This document shows, in pieces, positions 16,384 to 24,275 of a DNA stretch of 24,676 bases. The number at the start of each line of letters is the position of its first letter. Position 1 is the first letter of the stretch. Position numbers and translations under genes: made by a program. The notes beneath the pieces are model-generated. The model had not been told where the DNA came from, did not search any database, and worked only from the letters and a program-made list of their open reading frames with translations. The DNA lies in NCBI GenBank assembly GCA_009693885.1, contig SHWK01000003.1, positions 1-24,676 on the forward strand, given 5' to 3'. The stretch is from Rickettsiales bacterium. Its GTDB lineage: Bacteria; Pseudomonadota; Alphaproteobacteria; Rickettsiales; UBA1997.

Positions 16384-18863
16384 AATCTTACATTATAATT
16401 TATAGCACTTAAATAAGCCTTAGAATCACTTTTTATATTACCTGCATCTTTCGTTGTTAAAAAATTAAGGCTAATTTGTGAAAAATTAGTTAAGTTTTTA
16501 GCGTAGAAAATTTCAAAATTACGCTCTCTACCTTGCGGTTTTAGAGAAATATCTGCATTATAATGCGTAACATTACCAGCATTATCTCGCGCAATTGGAA
16601 CATCGATTGCAACCTTGCCAGAGTAAACACGCAACGGCTCACTATAAAGTGCCCCAAGCCGACCATTAAATATGTTTTCACTAATCATGCCAATCGCCGC
16701 AGATCTACTTTTTATATTTTGATAATCGCGAAAAATACCAAGATTATTACCACTAACTTTTGTCACGCCTTCAGAAAAATTTGTTACTAATGATAAATTT
16801 TTATATACTTTTTGACTAATGGCAATTTTAAAATAAGAAGTTTTAGCATTGCCTCCCGATTCAAATGCACCAACGGCCCGTGAGTTTAATAAATTATTGT
16901 TGAATTCATTTAAGCTGCCAAAAGAAAACATAAAATTTGCTTGATCACTAGGAGTATAGTTAAAATTAAAATCAGAAATTTGATTTTGTAATTTATTGGA
17001 TTGAGCCACAACTGAAGAGCTTTCATAAGATGTTTGATGAGAGAAACTAAATTTTAATTTTTCACCAAATAATTTATGTTGCAGAAAAATTTGATTGAAA
17101 TTTTTTGTTGATGTAGAAGATTGATAGGGGCTCGCAATAAAGGATTGGTAAGGATTGACAGCAAATACATTTACTGAAATAAAACCAAAATTATTTAGCT
17201 TTTCGAAGGATAAATTTTTTATTTCATCAACATTAAATGCAAAACCAAGTTGTGATTTTTGTGAAATATTTTGCATAAAAGAAAATCCATTGCCATTGCT
17301 CAAAGCCTTGTCTTCTATAGACTTGTCGATATTTGCAAATTTTTTTCCAATATCTGTATATGATTTTATCTGAAACTTAAATTGACTAAAATTTACTGAA
17401 TTTTTTGCACCAAACGATAGTGGAATAATATTATTTTTATAATTATTGGCACGAATATTATTGCTCAAACTGTTAATTGCTGAAGACCTGCCTCGTATCG
17501 CGATTTTATTGCCTAGAAATGCTTTATAATCACGACCATAATCATCAAAAAACACTCCATTTTGTAAAGCTGGCGCAACATTATGCGTAAAAGCATCACC
17601 AAAAATTGGATCAGAAATAATCGAAGCTGATCGCACATCATAACTTGTTTGCGATATAGACGCGCCATAGGCAAAGTTGTTTGAGCCTTGCGCCTGAACG
17701 GCTGCATATAGATTCAATAATCCGTGACCATATATTATATCATCACCAGGAGCGCCTAGATCAGTAGCGGTTGTTAGTAAAATATTAGCAACTTGTGGTG
17801 CGGTTAAACTTGGCCAAGCCGCACGCAGAACGGCTGCGGCACCGGATACTTGCGCCGCTGCAGCGTAAGTACTAGAAATTGTAGTATATTTTGCACCACT
17901 ATCGCCAGCTCCTCCAATTATATTTGTATCTGAGGCAGCGCCCTTGATATCAGAGCCCGGAGCCACTAAGCAATATTCATGAGTAATGCCGCAAATATTG
18001 GAGGAATCAGTGATCACAAAATTTTGATCAACCGCACCAACCGCCAAAACATATCCTGACAACTCATTATTATTAGCTAGTAAAGCTGGTTTTGCTGGTT
18101 TTGGCTTGCTTATATAAGCTGAATCACCGCCGCCATCAAGATTATTATCCGCATCATTTCCTGTGGCGGCGATTAACAAAATATCGTGACTTTGGGCTAT
18201 TTTAATCGCTGCAATAACATCACGATCACCCGCATTAGTGCCTGATGGCGTGCCATTGTAAGAAGTGTATGAGCCATATTTCCAACCAGCATTTATAACC
18301 TTAACTGAATCAATCGTGGCAGACCCAGAAATACCAGTATTGGCTACCCGCACGGTTCCAGCATCATTATAAATATCAGCTATTACTAAACTGGAATCAT
18401 AGGCAACACCATGAACCCCTAAATTATTTTTTACACCAGCGGCAAGCGAGGCAGCATAAGTGCCAGCACCAACTGTATCAGCAACATCGTCAGAATTTTT
18501 GCTATAATTATGATCATCAATTGCACTAAGATTACCTGCAATATCGAAGTGATTTTCTTGTGCGCCAGTATCAAGAATGGCAATTTTTATACCCTCACCT
18601 GCAACAACTTTGGTATTTTTAGCTAGAGATGCGTAGGCCTCAGCGGCGTGGATTGCCTCAAGGCCCCATTGCGCGTTATATTCGGAAGTGCGGTAAATAT
18701 TGGCTTGCACCGCAGTGACTGACCATGAAGAATCCGCTGGAGCAGCTTGATCGCCACCGCCATTTGAAACAGAAGTGGGGGCAGAAGATGGAGATCCTCC
18801 ACCTCCACCAGCGCCAAGCGCTAACGCTACGGATACAACAACAATAGCTATAATGACAAACAT
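16380..18863 (-). CDS. Subtilisin-like (S8) autotransporter, predicted catalytically dead
   Basis: 827 aa paralog of the next gene, ending in a C-terminal autotransporter barrel (last about 280 residues, final RF). The passenger has a subtilisin fold with Asp retained (D98, AILDTGAQ) and the oxyanion Asn retained (N236, AATGND). The catalytic His motif SHGTH of the paralog reads GAGTY here (His to A133), and GTSMAAPHV reads STYAAAAQV (Ser to Y333). The N-terminus has a hydrophobic run then LGAGGGGG; the lipobox Cys seems to be Gly19 (GGT, one base from TGT). Without cleavage activity it could bind ligand, act as a chaperone or decoy, or regulate its partner. The ATG at 18863 lacks positive charges and a ribosome site; a Lys/Arg-rich leader is encoded just upstream in another frame, so a frameshift near the start is possible. 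Confidence 0.85.
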   Translation of the reverse strand: MFVIIAIVVVSVALALGAGGGGGSPSSAPTSVSNGGGDQAAPADSSWSVTAVQANIYRTSEYNAQWGLEAIHAAEAYASLAKNTKVVAGEGIKIAILDTGAQENHFDIAGNLSAIDDHNYSKNSDDVADTVGAGTYAASLAAGVKNNLGVHGVAYDSSLVIADIYNDAGTVRVANTGISGSATIDSVKVINAGWKYGSYTSYNGTPSGTNAGDRDVIAAIKIAQSHDILLIAATGNDADNNLDGGGDSAYISKPKPAKPALLANNNELSGYVLAVGAVDQNFVITDSSNICGITHEYCLVAPGSDIKGAASDTNIIGGAGDSGAKYTTISSTYAAAAQVSGAAAVLRAAWPSLTAPQVANILLTTATDLGAPGDDIIYGHGLLNLYAAVQAQGSNNFAYGASISQTSYDVRSASIISDPIFGDAFTHNVAPALQNGVFFDDYGRDYKAFLGNKIAIRGRSSAINSLSNNIRANNYKNNIIPLSFGAKNSVNFSQFKFQIKSYTDIGKKFANIDKSIEDKALSNGNGFSFMQNISQKSQLGFAFNVDEIKNLSFEKLNNFGFISVNVFAVNPYQSFIASPYQSSTSTKNFNQIFLQHKLFGEKLKFSFSHQTSYESSSVVAQSNKLQNQISDFNFNYTPSDQANFMFSFGSLNEFNNNLLNSRAVGAFESGGNAKTSYFKIAISQKVYKNLSLVTNFSEGVTKVSGNNLGIFRDYQNIKSRSAAIGMISENIFNGRLGALYSEPLRVYSGKVAIDVPIARDNAGNVTHYNADISLKPQGRERNFEIFYAKNLTNFSQISLNFLTTKDAGNIKSDSKAYLSAINYNVRF

Positions 18864-18919
18864 CTGTGGCGTGGTTTTAACTTAGTAGTGAGTTTTCGAA
18901 TTAGTAATTTTATGGACAT
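18848..18919 (-). CDS. Short basic leader frame overlapping the pseudo-protease start
   Basis: ATG 18919 opens a 23-codon frame (MSIKLLIRKLTTKLKPRH and so on) that stops 13 bp past the ATG of the pseudo-protease gene. Joined by a shift of frame, its basic stretch would supply the missing n-region of that signal peptide. It could be a lost part of the gene, a coupling leader peptide or chance. No strong ribosome site precedes it. Confidence 0.25.
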   Translation of the reverse strand: MSIKLLIRKLTTKLKPRHRCLSL

Positions 18920-18927
18920 GATTTTAG

Positions 18928-18944
18928 GCGTCAAGACGCTTTTT
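18928..18944 (+). terminator. Small hairpin with T-tract between the two autotransporters
   Basis: GCGTC (18928-18932) and GACGC (18935-18939) pair around AA, followed on the plus strand by TTTTT. The loop is so short that at most 4 base pairs form. The T-tract lies on the strand opposite to both protease genes. It could weakly end plus-strand transcripts or act as a small hairpin in the minus-strand mRNA. Low confidence. Confidence 0.2.
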
Positions 18945-18965
18945 ATCTAGCTGAAGAATAATATT

Positions 18966-21587
18966 TTAAAATCTCAGCCGATAAATTAACATTCCTAATC
19001 TTGCATTATTTCCCTTGATATTTGCCACATCTTTGCTGACCATAAAATTAAAATTTAGTTGCGCATTTATACCAACATCGCGACCATAAACCATCTCAAA
19101 ATTTTGCTGCTTTCCTTCTGGTCGCAACGATATATCGGCGCGATAACGAGTGATGTTTCCAGCATCATCACGCGCAACTGGAATATCAATTTTTGCCTTG
19201 CCAGAGTAGACTCGAAGCGGCTCACTATAAAGCACACCGAACCTTCCCCCAAGCACCTTTTCAGCCATTAAACCAAATGACATGCTGCGACTTCTAATAT
19301 TTTGATAATCACGAAATATCCCCTCATTATTGCCCGCAGCTTTTGTGATTCCCTCAGAATAACTTGCCATCAAAGAAAGATTTGTGAGCAACTCACGATT
19401 GAGTACAATTTTAGTGTAAGATGTTTTAACATCACTCCCCGTTTCAAACGCACCAACGGCTTGCGAGTTTAAAAAATTATTGTTGAATTCGTTTAAATTG
19501 CCAAAAGAAAACATTAGATTAGTTTTTTTATCGGGATTATAAGCAACATTCACATCCATAATTTGATTTTGCTGAGCACCCTTTCCAACCTTAATTGCAG
19601 AACCTTGATAAGATGTTTGATATGAAAAATTCATCTTCAATTTCTCATCAAATAATTTATGTTCAAAAAATAATTGATTGAAATTTTTTTGTGAATCTTG
19701 CGCGATTTGCAAATTTTGTGAAGCGCCCCCGACAAATGACTGGTAAGGATTTGCGGCAATCGAATTTATTGAAATAAATCCAATATTTTGAAATTTATCC
19801 GAGTAAGAATTGGTGATTTCATCAACATTAAAAGAGAAGGCAACGCGATTATTGCTATTAACATTTTGCGCAAAAGACAATCCGTTATTAGCGTTTAAAG
19901 TTTTATCTTCTAATGATCTATCAAGGTTACTAAATCTTGCCGCCAAATCATTTGAATAAGATCTAACCTGCATTCTAATTTGCGTCGAGATTCCTTCGGC
20001 TTTATTTGCAGAAAAAGAAATTGGTATATTATTAGTTTTATAATTATTGAGCAAAATTCCATTAAGATTACTGACAATGGAAGAGTTATTTCTTGTAGTA
20101 ATTTTTCTATCAAGAAGTGCTTTATAATCACGGCCATAATCATCAAAAAACACAGCATTTGCTAGTGCTGGAGCCACATTTTGAGTAAAAGCATCACCAA
20201 AAATTGGATCAGTATAAATCGCCGATGATCTTACATCATAACCCGCATTTAAAACCACGCTATTGCCATAACTTAAAGTATTGGATCCTTGCGCCTGCAC
20301 CGCAGCATAAAGATTGAGCAATCCCCAGCCATAAATATCATCAGGAACCCCAACAGGAGAAGTTCCTAGATGCGTTGCACTTGAGAATAAAATTTGCGCA
20401 GTTTGCGGCGCTGTAAGATGTGTCCAAGCGCCACGAATTACTGCAACGGCTCCAGCAACATGTGGTGCGGCCATTGAAGTGCCGGATTTATTACCATATG
20501 TATTGGTTGGAAGAGCCGCGTGAATAGCTACTCCAGGAGCAACTAAACAATAGGCCTTTGCCACCGTGCAATTATTACTAAAATCAGCAATATTGGAATT
20601 TGCATCAACTGCACCAACCGCTATAACATAGCCCTCTAGGCCTGGATTATTGGCGAATAAAGCTGGTTTACTTGGCTTTGGGAATGCGTCATAAGTGTTA
20701 TTCTGAGTGATAGTATATGTTACGCCATTTTCAATATAATGGTTAGTGCTACCATCATCATTATGAGCATTATCAGCATCATTTCCTGTGGCGACAACCA
20801 CCAAAACATCATGAGTTTTTGCAAAACCAAGAGAATTAATAATATTTATATCTTCAGCATTGGCATCAAGACTGCTGCCATTATAAGCAGTATAATCATC
20901 ATATCCAACGCTGGCATTAATTACCTTTACCCCATCTATACTTGCTGAGCTAACAATTGCATTTTTAAGATCATTGGTGGATCCAGGAAGAGTCTTGGAG
21001 ACAACTATATTAGCATCATAGGCAACACCATGTATACCAACGCCATCCTTAACACCAGCAGCAGTTGATGATACATGAGTGCCGTGACTACCACTATCAT
21101 TAACACCATTTCCTGCGTCAGAAGAATAATTGTGACTATCGGCAGCATCAAAATTTGCCGCAATCTCAACATGGGTAGTCTGCGCTCCTGTATCAATAAC
21201 CGCAATCTTTACCAGATCTCCCGCGACAGTTTTGTTATTTTTTGCCAATAGAGCATATCCTTCGGCAGCATGAATGGCCTCAAGGCCCCATTGCGCATTA
21301 TATTCTGCGGTACGATAATTATCGGCTTCGGTAGAAGTTACGGTATTGAGCCATAGGACACCACCGCCGCCAGATCCCCCACTGGATGATCCACCGCCAC
21401 CAGATCCCCCACTGGATGATCCACCGCCACCGCCGCCGCTACCACCACCTCCCCCACCGCCACAACCACTCAATAAAAATAGGGTCAGAACAGATAATAT
21501 CAATAAAAAAGCCAATGATAAATAAGGGATGTCTTTATACGCCAGCAATAAGCAGCAACGATCCTTAACAGCAAAATATTTTCTCAT
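18966..21587 (-). CDS. Subtilisin-like (S8) lipoprotein autotransporter, intact triad
   Basis: 873 aa surface serine protease. A basic n-region and hydrophobic run end in the lipobox LSGC with C42 as the lipid site. A Gly/Ser linker (43-76) follows. The S8 domain (about 120-430) has D132 (AVIDTGAQ), H168 (GSHGTHV), oxyanion N269 (VATGND) and S371 (SGTSMAAPHVAGA), a complete catalytic set. The C-terminal autotransporter barrel occupies the last about 280 residues and ends YRLRF. This design, lipoprotein plus S8 plus barrel, is that of NalP (Neisseria) and SphB1 (Bordetella), which cleave other surface proteins. Likely substrates include neighbouring surface proteins or the dead paralog downstream, but none is shown. 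ATG 21587 overlaps the ispH stop (ATGA), so translation may be coupled. The linker DNA holds a 30-bp tandem repeat. Confidence 0.93.
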   Translation of the reverse strand: MRKYFAVKDRCCLLLAYKDIPYLSLAFLLILSVLTLFLLSGCGGGGGGGSGGGGGGSSSGGSGGGGSSSGGSGGGGVLWLNTVTSTEADNYRTAEYNAQWGLEAIHAAEGYALLAKNNKTVAGDLVKIAVIDTGAQTTHVEIAANFDAADSHNYSSDAGNGVNDSGSHGTHVSSTAAGVKDGVGIHGVAYDANIVVSKTLPGSTNDLKNAIVSSASIDGVKVINASVGYDDYTAYNGSSLDANAEDINIINSLGFAKTHDVLVVVATGNDADNAHNDDGSTNHYIENGVTYTITQNNTYDAFPKPSKPALFANNPGLEGYVIAVGAVDANSNIADFSNNCTVAKAYCLVAPGVAIHAALPTNTYGNKSGTSMAAPHVAGAVAVIRGAWTHLTAPQTAQILFSSATHLGTSPVGVPDDIYGWGLLNLYAAVQAQGSNTLSYGNSVVLNAGYDVRSSAIYTDPIFGDAFTQNVAPALANAVFFDDYGRDYKALLDRKITTRNNSSIVSNLNGILLNNYKTNNIPISFSANKAEGISTQIRMQVRSYSNDLAARFSNLDRSLEDKTLNANNGLSFAQNVNSNNRVAFSFNVDEITNSYSDKFQNIGFISINSIAANPYQSFVGGASQNLQIAQDSQKNFNQLFFEHKLFDEKLKMNFSYQTSYQGSAIKVGKGAQQNQIMDVNVAYNPDKKTNLMFSFGNLNEFNNNFLNSQAVGAFETGSDVKTSYTKIVLNRELLTNLSLMASYSEGITKAAGNNEGIFRDYQNIRSRSMSFGLMAEKVLGGRFGVLYSEPLRVYSGKAKIDIPVARDDAGNITRYRADISLRPEGKQQNFEMVYGRDVGINAQLNFNFMVSKDVANIKGNNARLGMLIYRLRF
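21361..21420 (-). repeat. Two 30-bp tandem repeats encoding the Gly/Ser linker
   Basis: Positions 21361-21390 and 21391-21420 are the same 30-bp unit with one difference. Each unit encodes ten residues of the GSSSGGSGGG type just after the lipobox of the active protease. Repeat number can change in steps of 30 bp without breaking the frame, which would alter linker length. Runs of five C within and next to the repeat could also slip. Confidence 0.75.
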
Positions 21588-22516
21588 TTTCTAACTTTTC
21601 GTGGCAAAGCAAAAAAGACATTTTCAACAATTCCATCCATATCCTTCACCACAACCTCTTCTTTTGCTAAAAATTTAATCTTTGCGATCACATCTTGCAC
21701 TAAAATCTCTGGTGCCGAAGCCCCTGCACTCAATCCAATATTATTCACCCCTTCAAACCATATAGAATCAATATCTTGCGCCCCATTAATTAAATAAGAT
21801 TTGCGCCCGCATTCTTCACCAAGATCACGCAAACGATTAGAGTTAGAGCTGTTCTGCGCTCCAATTACCAACAAAATATCAACACTTTTTGATAATTCGC
21901 GCACCGCATCTTGACGATTTTGCGTTGCATAGCAAATATCTTTAGTGGCAAGCCCTGCCTGCATTTGTGGAAATCTTTTTTCTAAAATATCAACGATTTT
22001 TTTAGTATCGTCAACACTCAAAGTTGTTTGCGTAACATAAGCGATTTTTTCTGGATGATTAATTTCAACAGTGCGCGCATCATTTTCATCAGTAACCAAA
22101 ATAACTTTTTTCTTAACGCGACCGCTTGTGCCTTCAACCTCAGGATGACCCTTATGTCCAATTAAAATAATCTCATAATCTTCATTTTCATATTTTTTTG
22201 CTTCACGATGAACCTTACTTACTAAAGGGCAAGTAGCATCAATCACATCAAGCCCGCGCGATAAAGCATCTTCCTCCACCTTATCAGAAACACCATGCGC
22301 CGAAAAAATTACAATCGCATCTTTAGGAATTTGATCAACCTCATCAACAAAAACCGCGCCCTTCTGCCGCAACGATTCAACCACATATTTATTATGCACA
22401 ATTTCATGGCGCACATAAACTGGCGGACCAAATTTAGCTATAGCTCTTTCAACAGTCTCAATCGCGCGAGTAACACCAGCACAGAATCCGCGGGGCTTAG
22501 CAAGAATAATGTTCAT
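21584..22516 (-). CDS. ispH: 4-hydroxy-3-methylbut-2-enyl diphosphate reductase (IspH/LytB)
   Basis: 310 aa iron-sulfur enzyme for the last step of the MEP isoprenoid pathway, giving IPP and DMAPP. The three cluster cysteines are C12 (RGFCAGVTRAIE), C96 (DATCPLVSKVHRE) and C195 (KDICYATQNRQ). The active-site Glu is E126 in GHPEVEGT, with SSNSNRL at about 223-229 and SAGASAP near 263-269. Its products feed ubiquinone and undecaprenyl-phosphate synthesis, both relevant to other genes in the window. It lies 37 bp after the glycosyltransferase and its TGA stop overlaps the ATG of the lipoprotein protease, an unusual partner. Confidence 0.97.
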   Translation of the reverse strand: MNIILAKPRGFCAGVTRAIETVERAIAKFGPPVYVRHEIVHNKYVVESLRQKGAVFVDEVDQIPKDAIVIFSAHGVSDKVEEDALSRGLDVIDATCPLVSKVHREAKKYENEDYEIILIGHKGHPEVEGTSGRVKKKVILVTDENDARTVEINHPEKIAYVTQTTLSVDDTKKIVDILEKRFPQMQAGLATKDICYATQNRQDAVRELSKSVDILLVIGAQNSSNSNRLRDLGEECGRKSYLINGAQDIDSIWFEGVNNIGLSAGASAPEILVQDVIAKIKFLAKEEVVVKDMDGIVENVFFALPRKVRK

Positions 22517-22553
22517 TTATAAATTTAGTTAGTTTCTCATTATTTTTTTAATC

Positions 22554-23327
22554 TCACAAAATCTTTTTTATTTTATAAAATGTTGCAAAATTTTTTAAAA
22601 TCAATTTTTTCTTACGATATAAAATGTTAAATTTTTCTTTAAAATTATTAGCGTATTTTAATTGCACCGCAACGGTCTCAAGCCTTTGCTTAAGAGAGTT
22701 AAAGAACGAAATACTTTCACCATAACTACCATTAAAAACCGCCACAATATTCACCGGGAAAAATCGATATTTACCACTAGAAACCAAAGCCATATTTAAC
22801 TCATAATCCATCGAATAACGATTTTTTTCGTTAAATTTTATCACATCAAAAACAGCGCGACGATAATAAAAAGATTCTCCCGATCCAATAGGACAAAGCT
22901 TTATCAGGTTGCGTAGCGTCATTTTAATTTGTGCACTATTATCAAAAGCAGAATTATTCCCAACGGTGTAGGAGTTAAAATACATTACATCAAAATCAGG
23001 ATTTATCTCAACATAATAAGCTATTTGCGAATAAAAATCCTTATGCAAAAAATCATCAGCGCCTAAAAATCCCACCAAATCACCAGTAACATGTTTTAAC
23101 GCTATGTTGCGCGCTTGCGAAATGCCTGAATCAGGTTCATTGATCCATTTTATCAAATGTGGAAATTTTTGCTGATATTCAGAAATAATTTTATGACTAC
23201 CATCTCGTGATTTGCCATCCAGAATTATTAACTCTTTATCGACGTATTCCTGCGCCAAAAAAGAATCCACAGCCTTACGCAAACAACTTTCCGCATTAAG
23301 AACAGTAATAATTAACGAAATTTTCAT
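22554..23327 (-). CDS. Family 2 glycosyltransferase
   Basis: 257 aa with a GT-A fold. Visible: MKISLIITVLNAESCLRKAVDS at the nucleotide-sugar site, LDGKSRDGS (about 36-44), GISQARNIAL (about 68-77) and the metal-binding LGADD (about 88-92). The C-terminal part is basic (IL-rich with KK runs), typical of peripheral membrane attachment. It probably adds a sugar to a lipopolysaccharide, capsule or other glycan in the cytoplasm. Donor and acceptor cannot be told from the sequence. It is the first gene of the minus-strand group GT2-ispH-proteases and diverges from ccoP across 81 bp. Confidence 0.9.
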   Translation of the reverse strand: MKISLIITVLNAESCLRKAVDSFLAQEYVDKELIILDGKSRDGSHKIISEYQQKFPHLIKWINEPDSGISQARNIALKHVTGDLVGFLGADDFLHKDFYSQIAYYVEINPDFDVMYFNSYTVGNNSAFDNSAQIKMTLRNLIKLCPIGSGESFYYRRAVFDVIKFNEKNRYSMDYELNMALVSSGKYRFFPVNIVAVFNGSYGESISFFNSLKQRLETVAVQLKYANNFKEKFNILYRKKKLILKNFATFYKIKKIL

Positions 23328-23408
23328 CTATTTTTATCTTTAAATCTTTAGAAGAAGGTTTATTATAGCATATCAAATTTAATATTTAAATATTTTCATT
23401 CTTTATCG

Positions 23409-24275
23409 ATGAAAGATCAAAAAAACGAACAAAACAAGGCTGAAAACACTCCCAAAACCACTGGGCACGATTGGGACGGCATTCAAGAATATAATGTTCC
23501 AGCTCCACGATGGTGGCTAATTGTCTGGATTATTTGCATTATATGGGCGGTCGGTTATTGGTTTTTCTATCCAACTTGGCCAATTCCGGGCGGTCACAGC
23601 AAAGGTGCTTTGAATTGGAGTAAGCAATCACAACTCGCTGAAAGTCAGCAAGAAATCGCTGCTATCAAAAATGTTTATCTCAATAAATTCTCTAAATCCA
23701 GTTTTGCTGAAATAAAAAAAGATCCACAATTAATGGAATTCGCACTTAATTCTGGTCGCGCCGCTTTCAAAGAAAACTGCGCCGCTTGCCATGGCACTGG
23801 TGCAGCTGGCAGTAAGGGCTTTCCTAATCTTAATGATGATGATTGGTTATGGGGTGGCAAAATTGAAGATATTCAACAAACAATCACCTACGGAATCCGC
23901 TCTTCTCACGATAAAACTCGCCTCTCACAAATGCCATCTTTTGGCCTCGATCAAATCTTAAAAAAAGATGAAATCGAAGCAGTAACCGAATATGTGCTAT
24001 CGCTCTCTGGCAAAGCCCCTTACAACAAAAATGGTGATGCTATTTTTAAAGCAAATTGCATTGCTTGTCACGGCGCTAATGGCGAAGGCGATCGCAAGTT
24101 TGGCGCACCAAATTTAACCGATGCCATCGTACTTTATGGCAAAGATAAATCTGATATTAATTATACAATAACCTACGCCCGCGCTGGCGTTATGCCTTAT
24201 TGGACTGGGCGCCTTGATAATGAAACCATTAAAGCTTTGGCGATTTATGTTCATTCACTTGGTGGTGGCGAATGA
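23409..24275 (+). CDS. ccoP: Cytochrome c oxidase cbb3-type, subunit III (CcoP)
   Basis: 288 aa diheme subunit. An N-terminal cytoplasmic stretch including HDWDGIQEYNVPAPRWW is followed by one membrane helix (about 37-53), then PTWPIPGGHSKG, the typical CcoP start. Two periplasmic heme c domains carry C124-A-A-C127-H128 and C217-I-A-C220-H221. They pass electrons from cytochrome c (such as the CycM-like protein here) to the cbb3 oxidase, used at low oxygen. The genes ccoN, ccoO and ccoQ, which normally precede ccoP, are not here: a divergent glycosyltransferase lies upstream. No FNR-type site was seen in the 81-bp gap. The stop overlaps the holB start (ATGA). Confidence 0.95.
   Translation: MKDQKNEQNKAENTPKTTGHDWDGIQEYNVPAPRWWLIVWIICIIWAVGYWFFYPTWPIPGGHSKGALNWSKQSQLAESQQEIAAIKNVYLNKFSKSSFAEIKKDPQLMEFALNSGRAAFKENCAACHGTGAAGSKGFPNLNDDDWLWGGKIEDIQQTITYGIRSSHDKTRLSQMPSFGLDQILKKDEIEAVTEYVLSLSGKAPYNKNGDAIFKANCIACHGANGEGDRKFGAPNLTDAIVLYGKDKSDINYTITYARAGVMPYWTGRLDNETIKALAIYVHSLGGGE

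Noticed and set aside
23381..23394. 14-bp palindrome AATATTTAAATATT upstream of ccoP
   Set aside because: It consists only of A and T in an AT-rich gap and does not match an FNR or other known site, so chance is likely.
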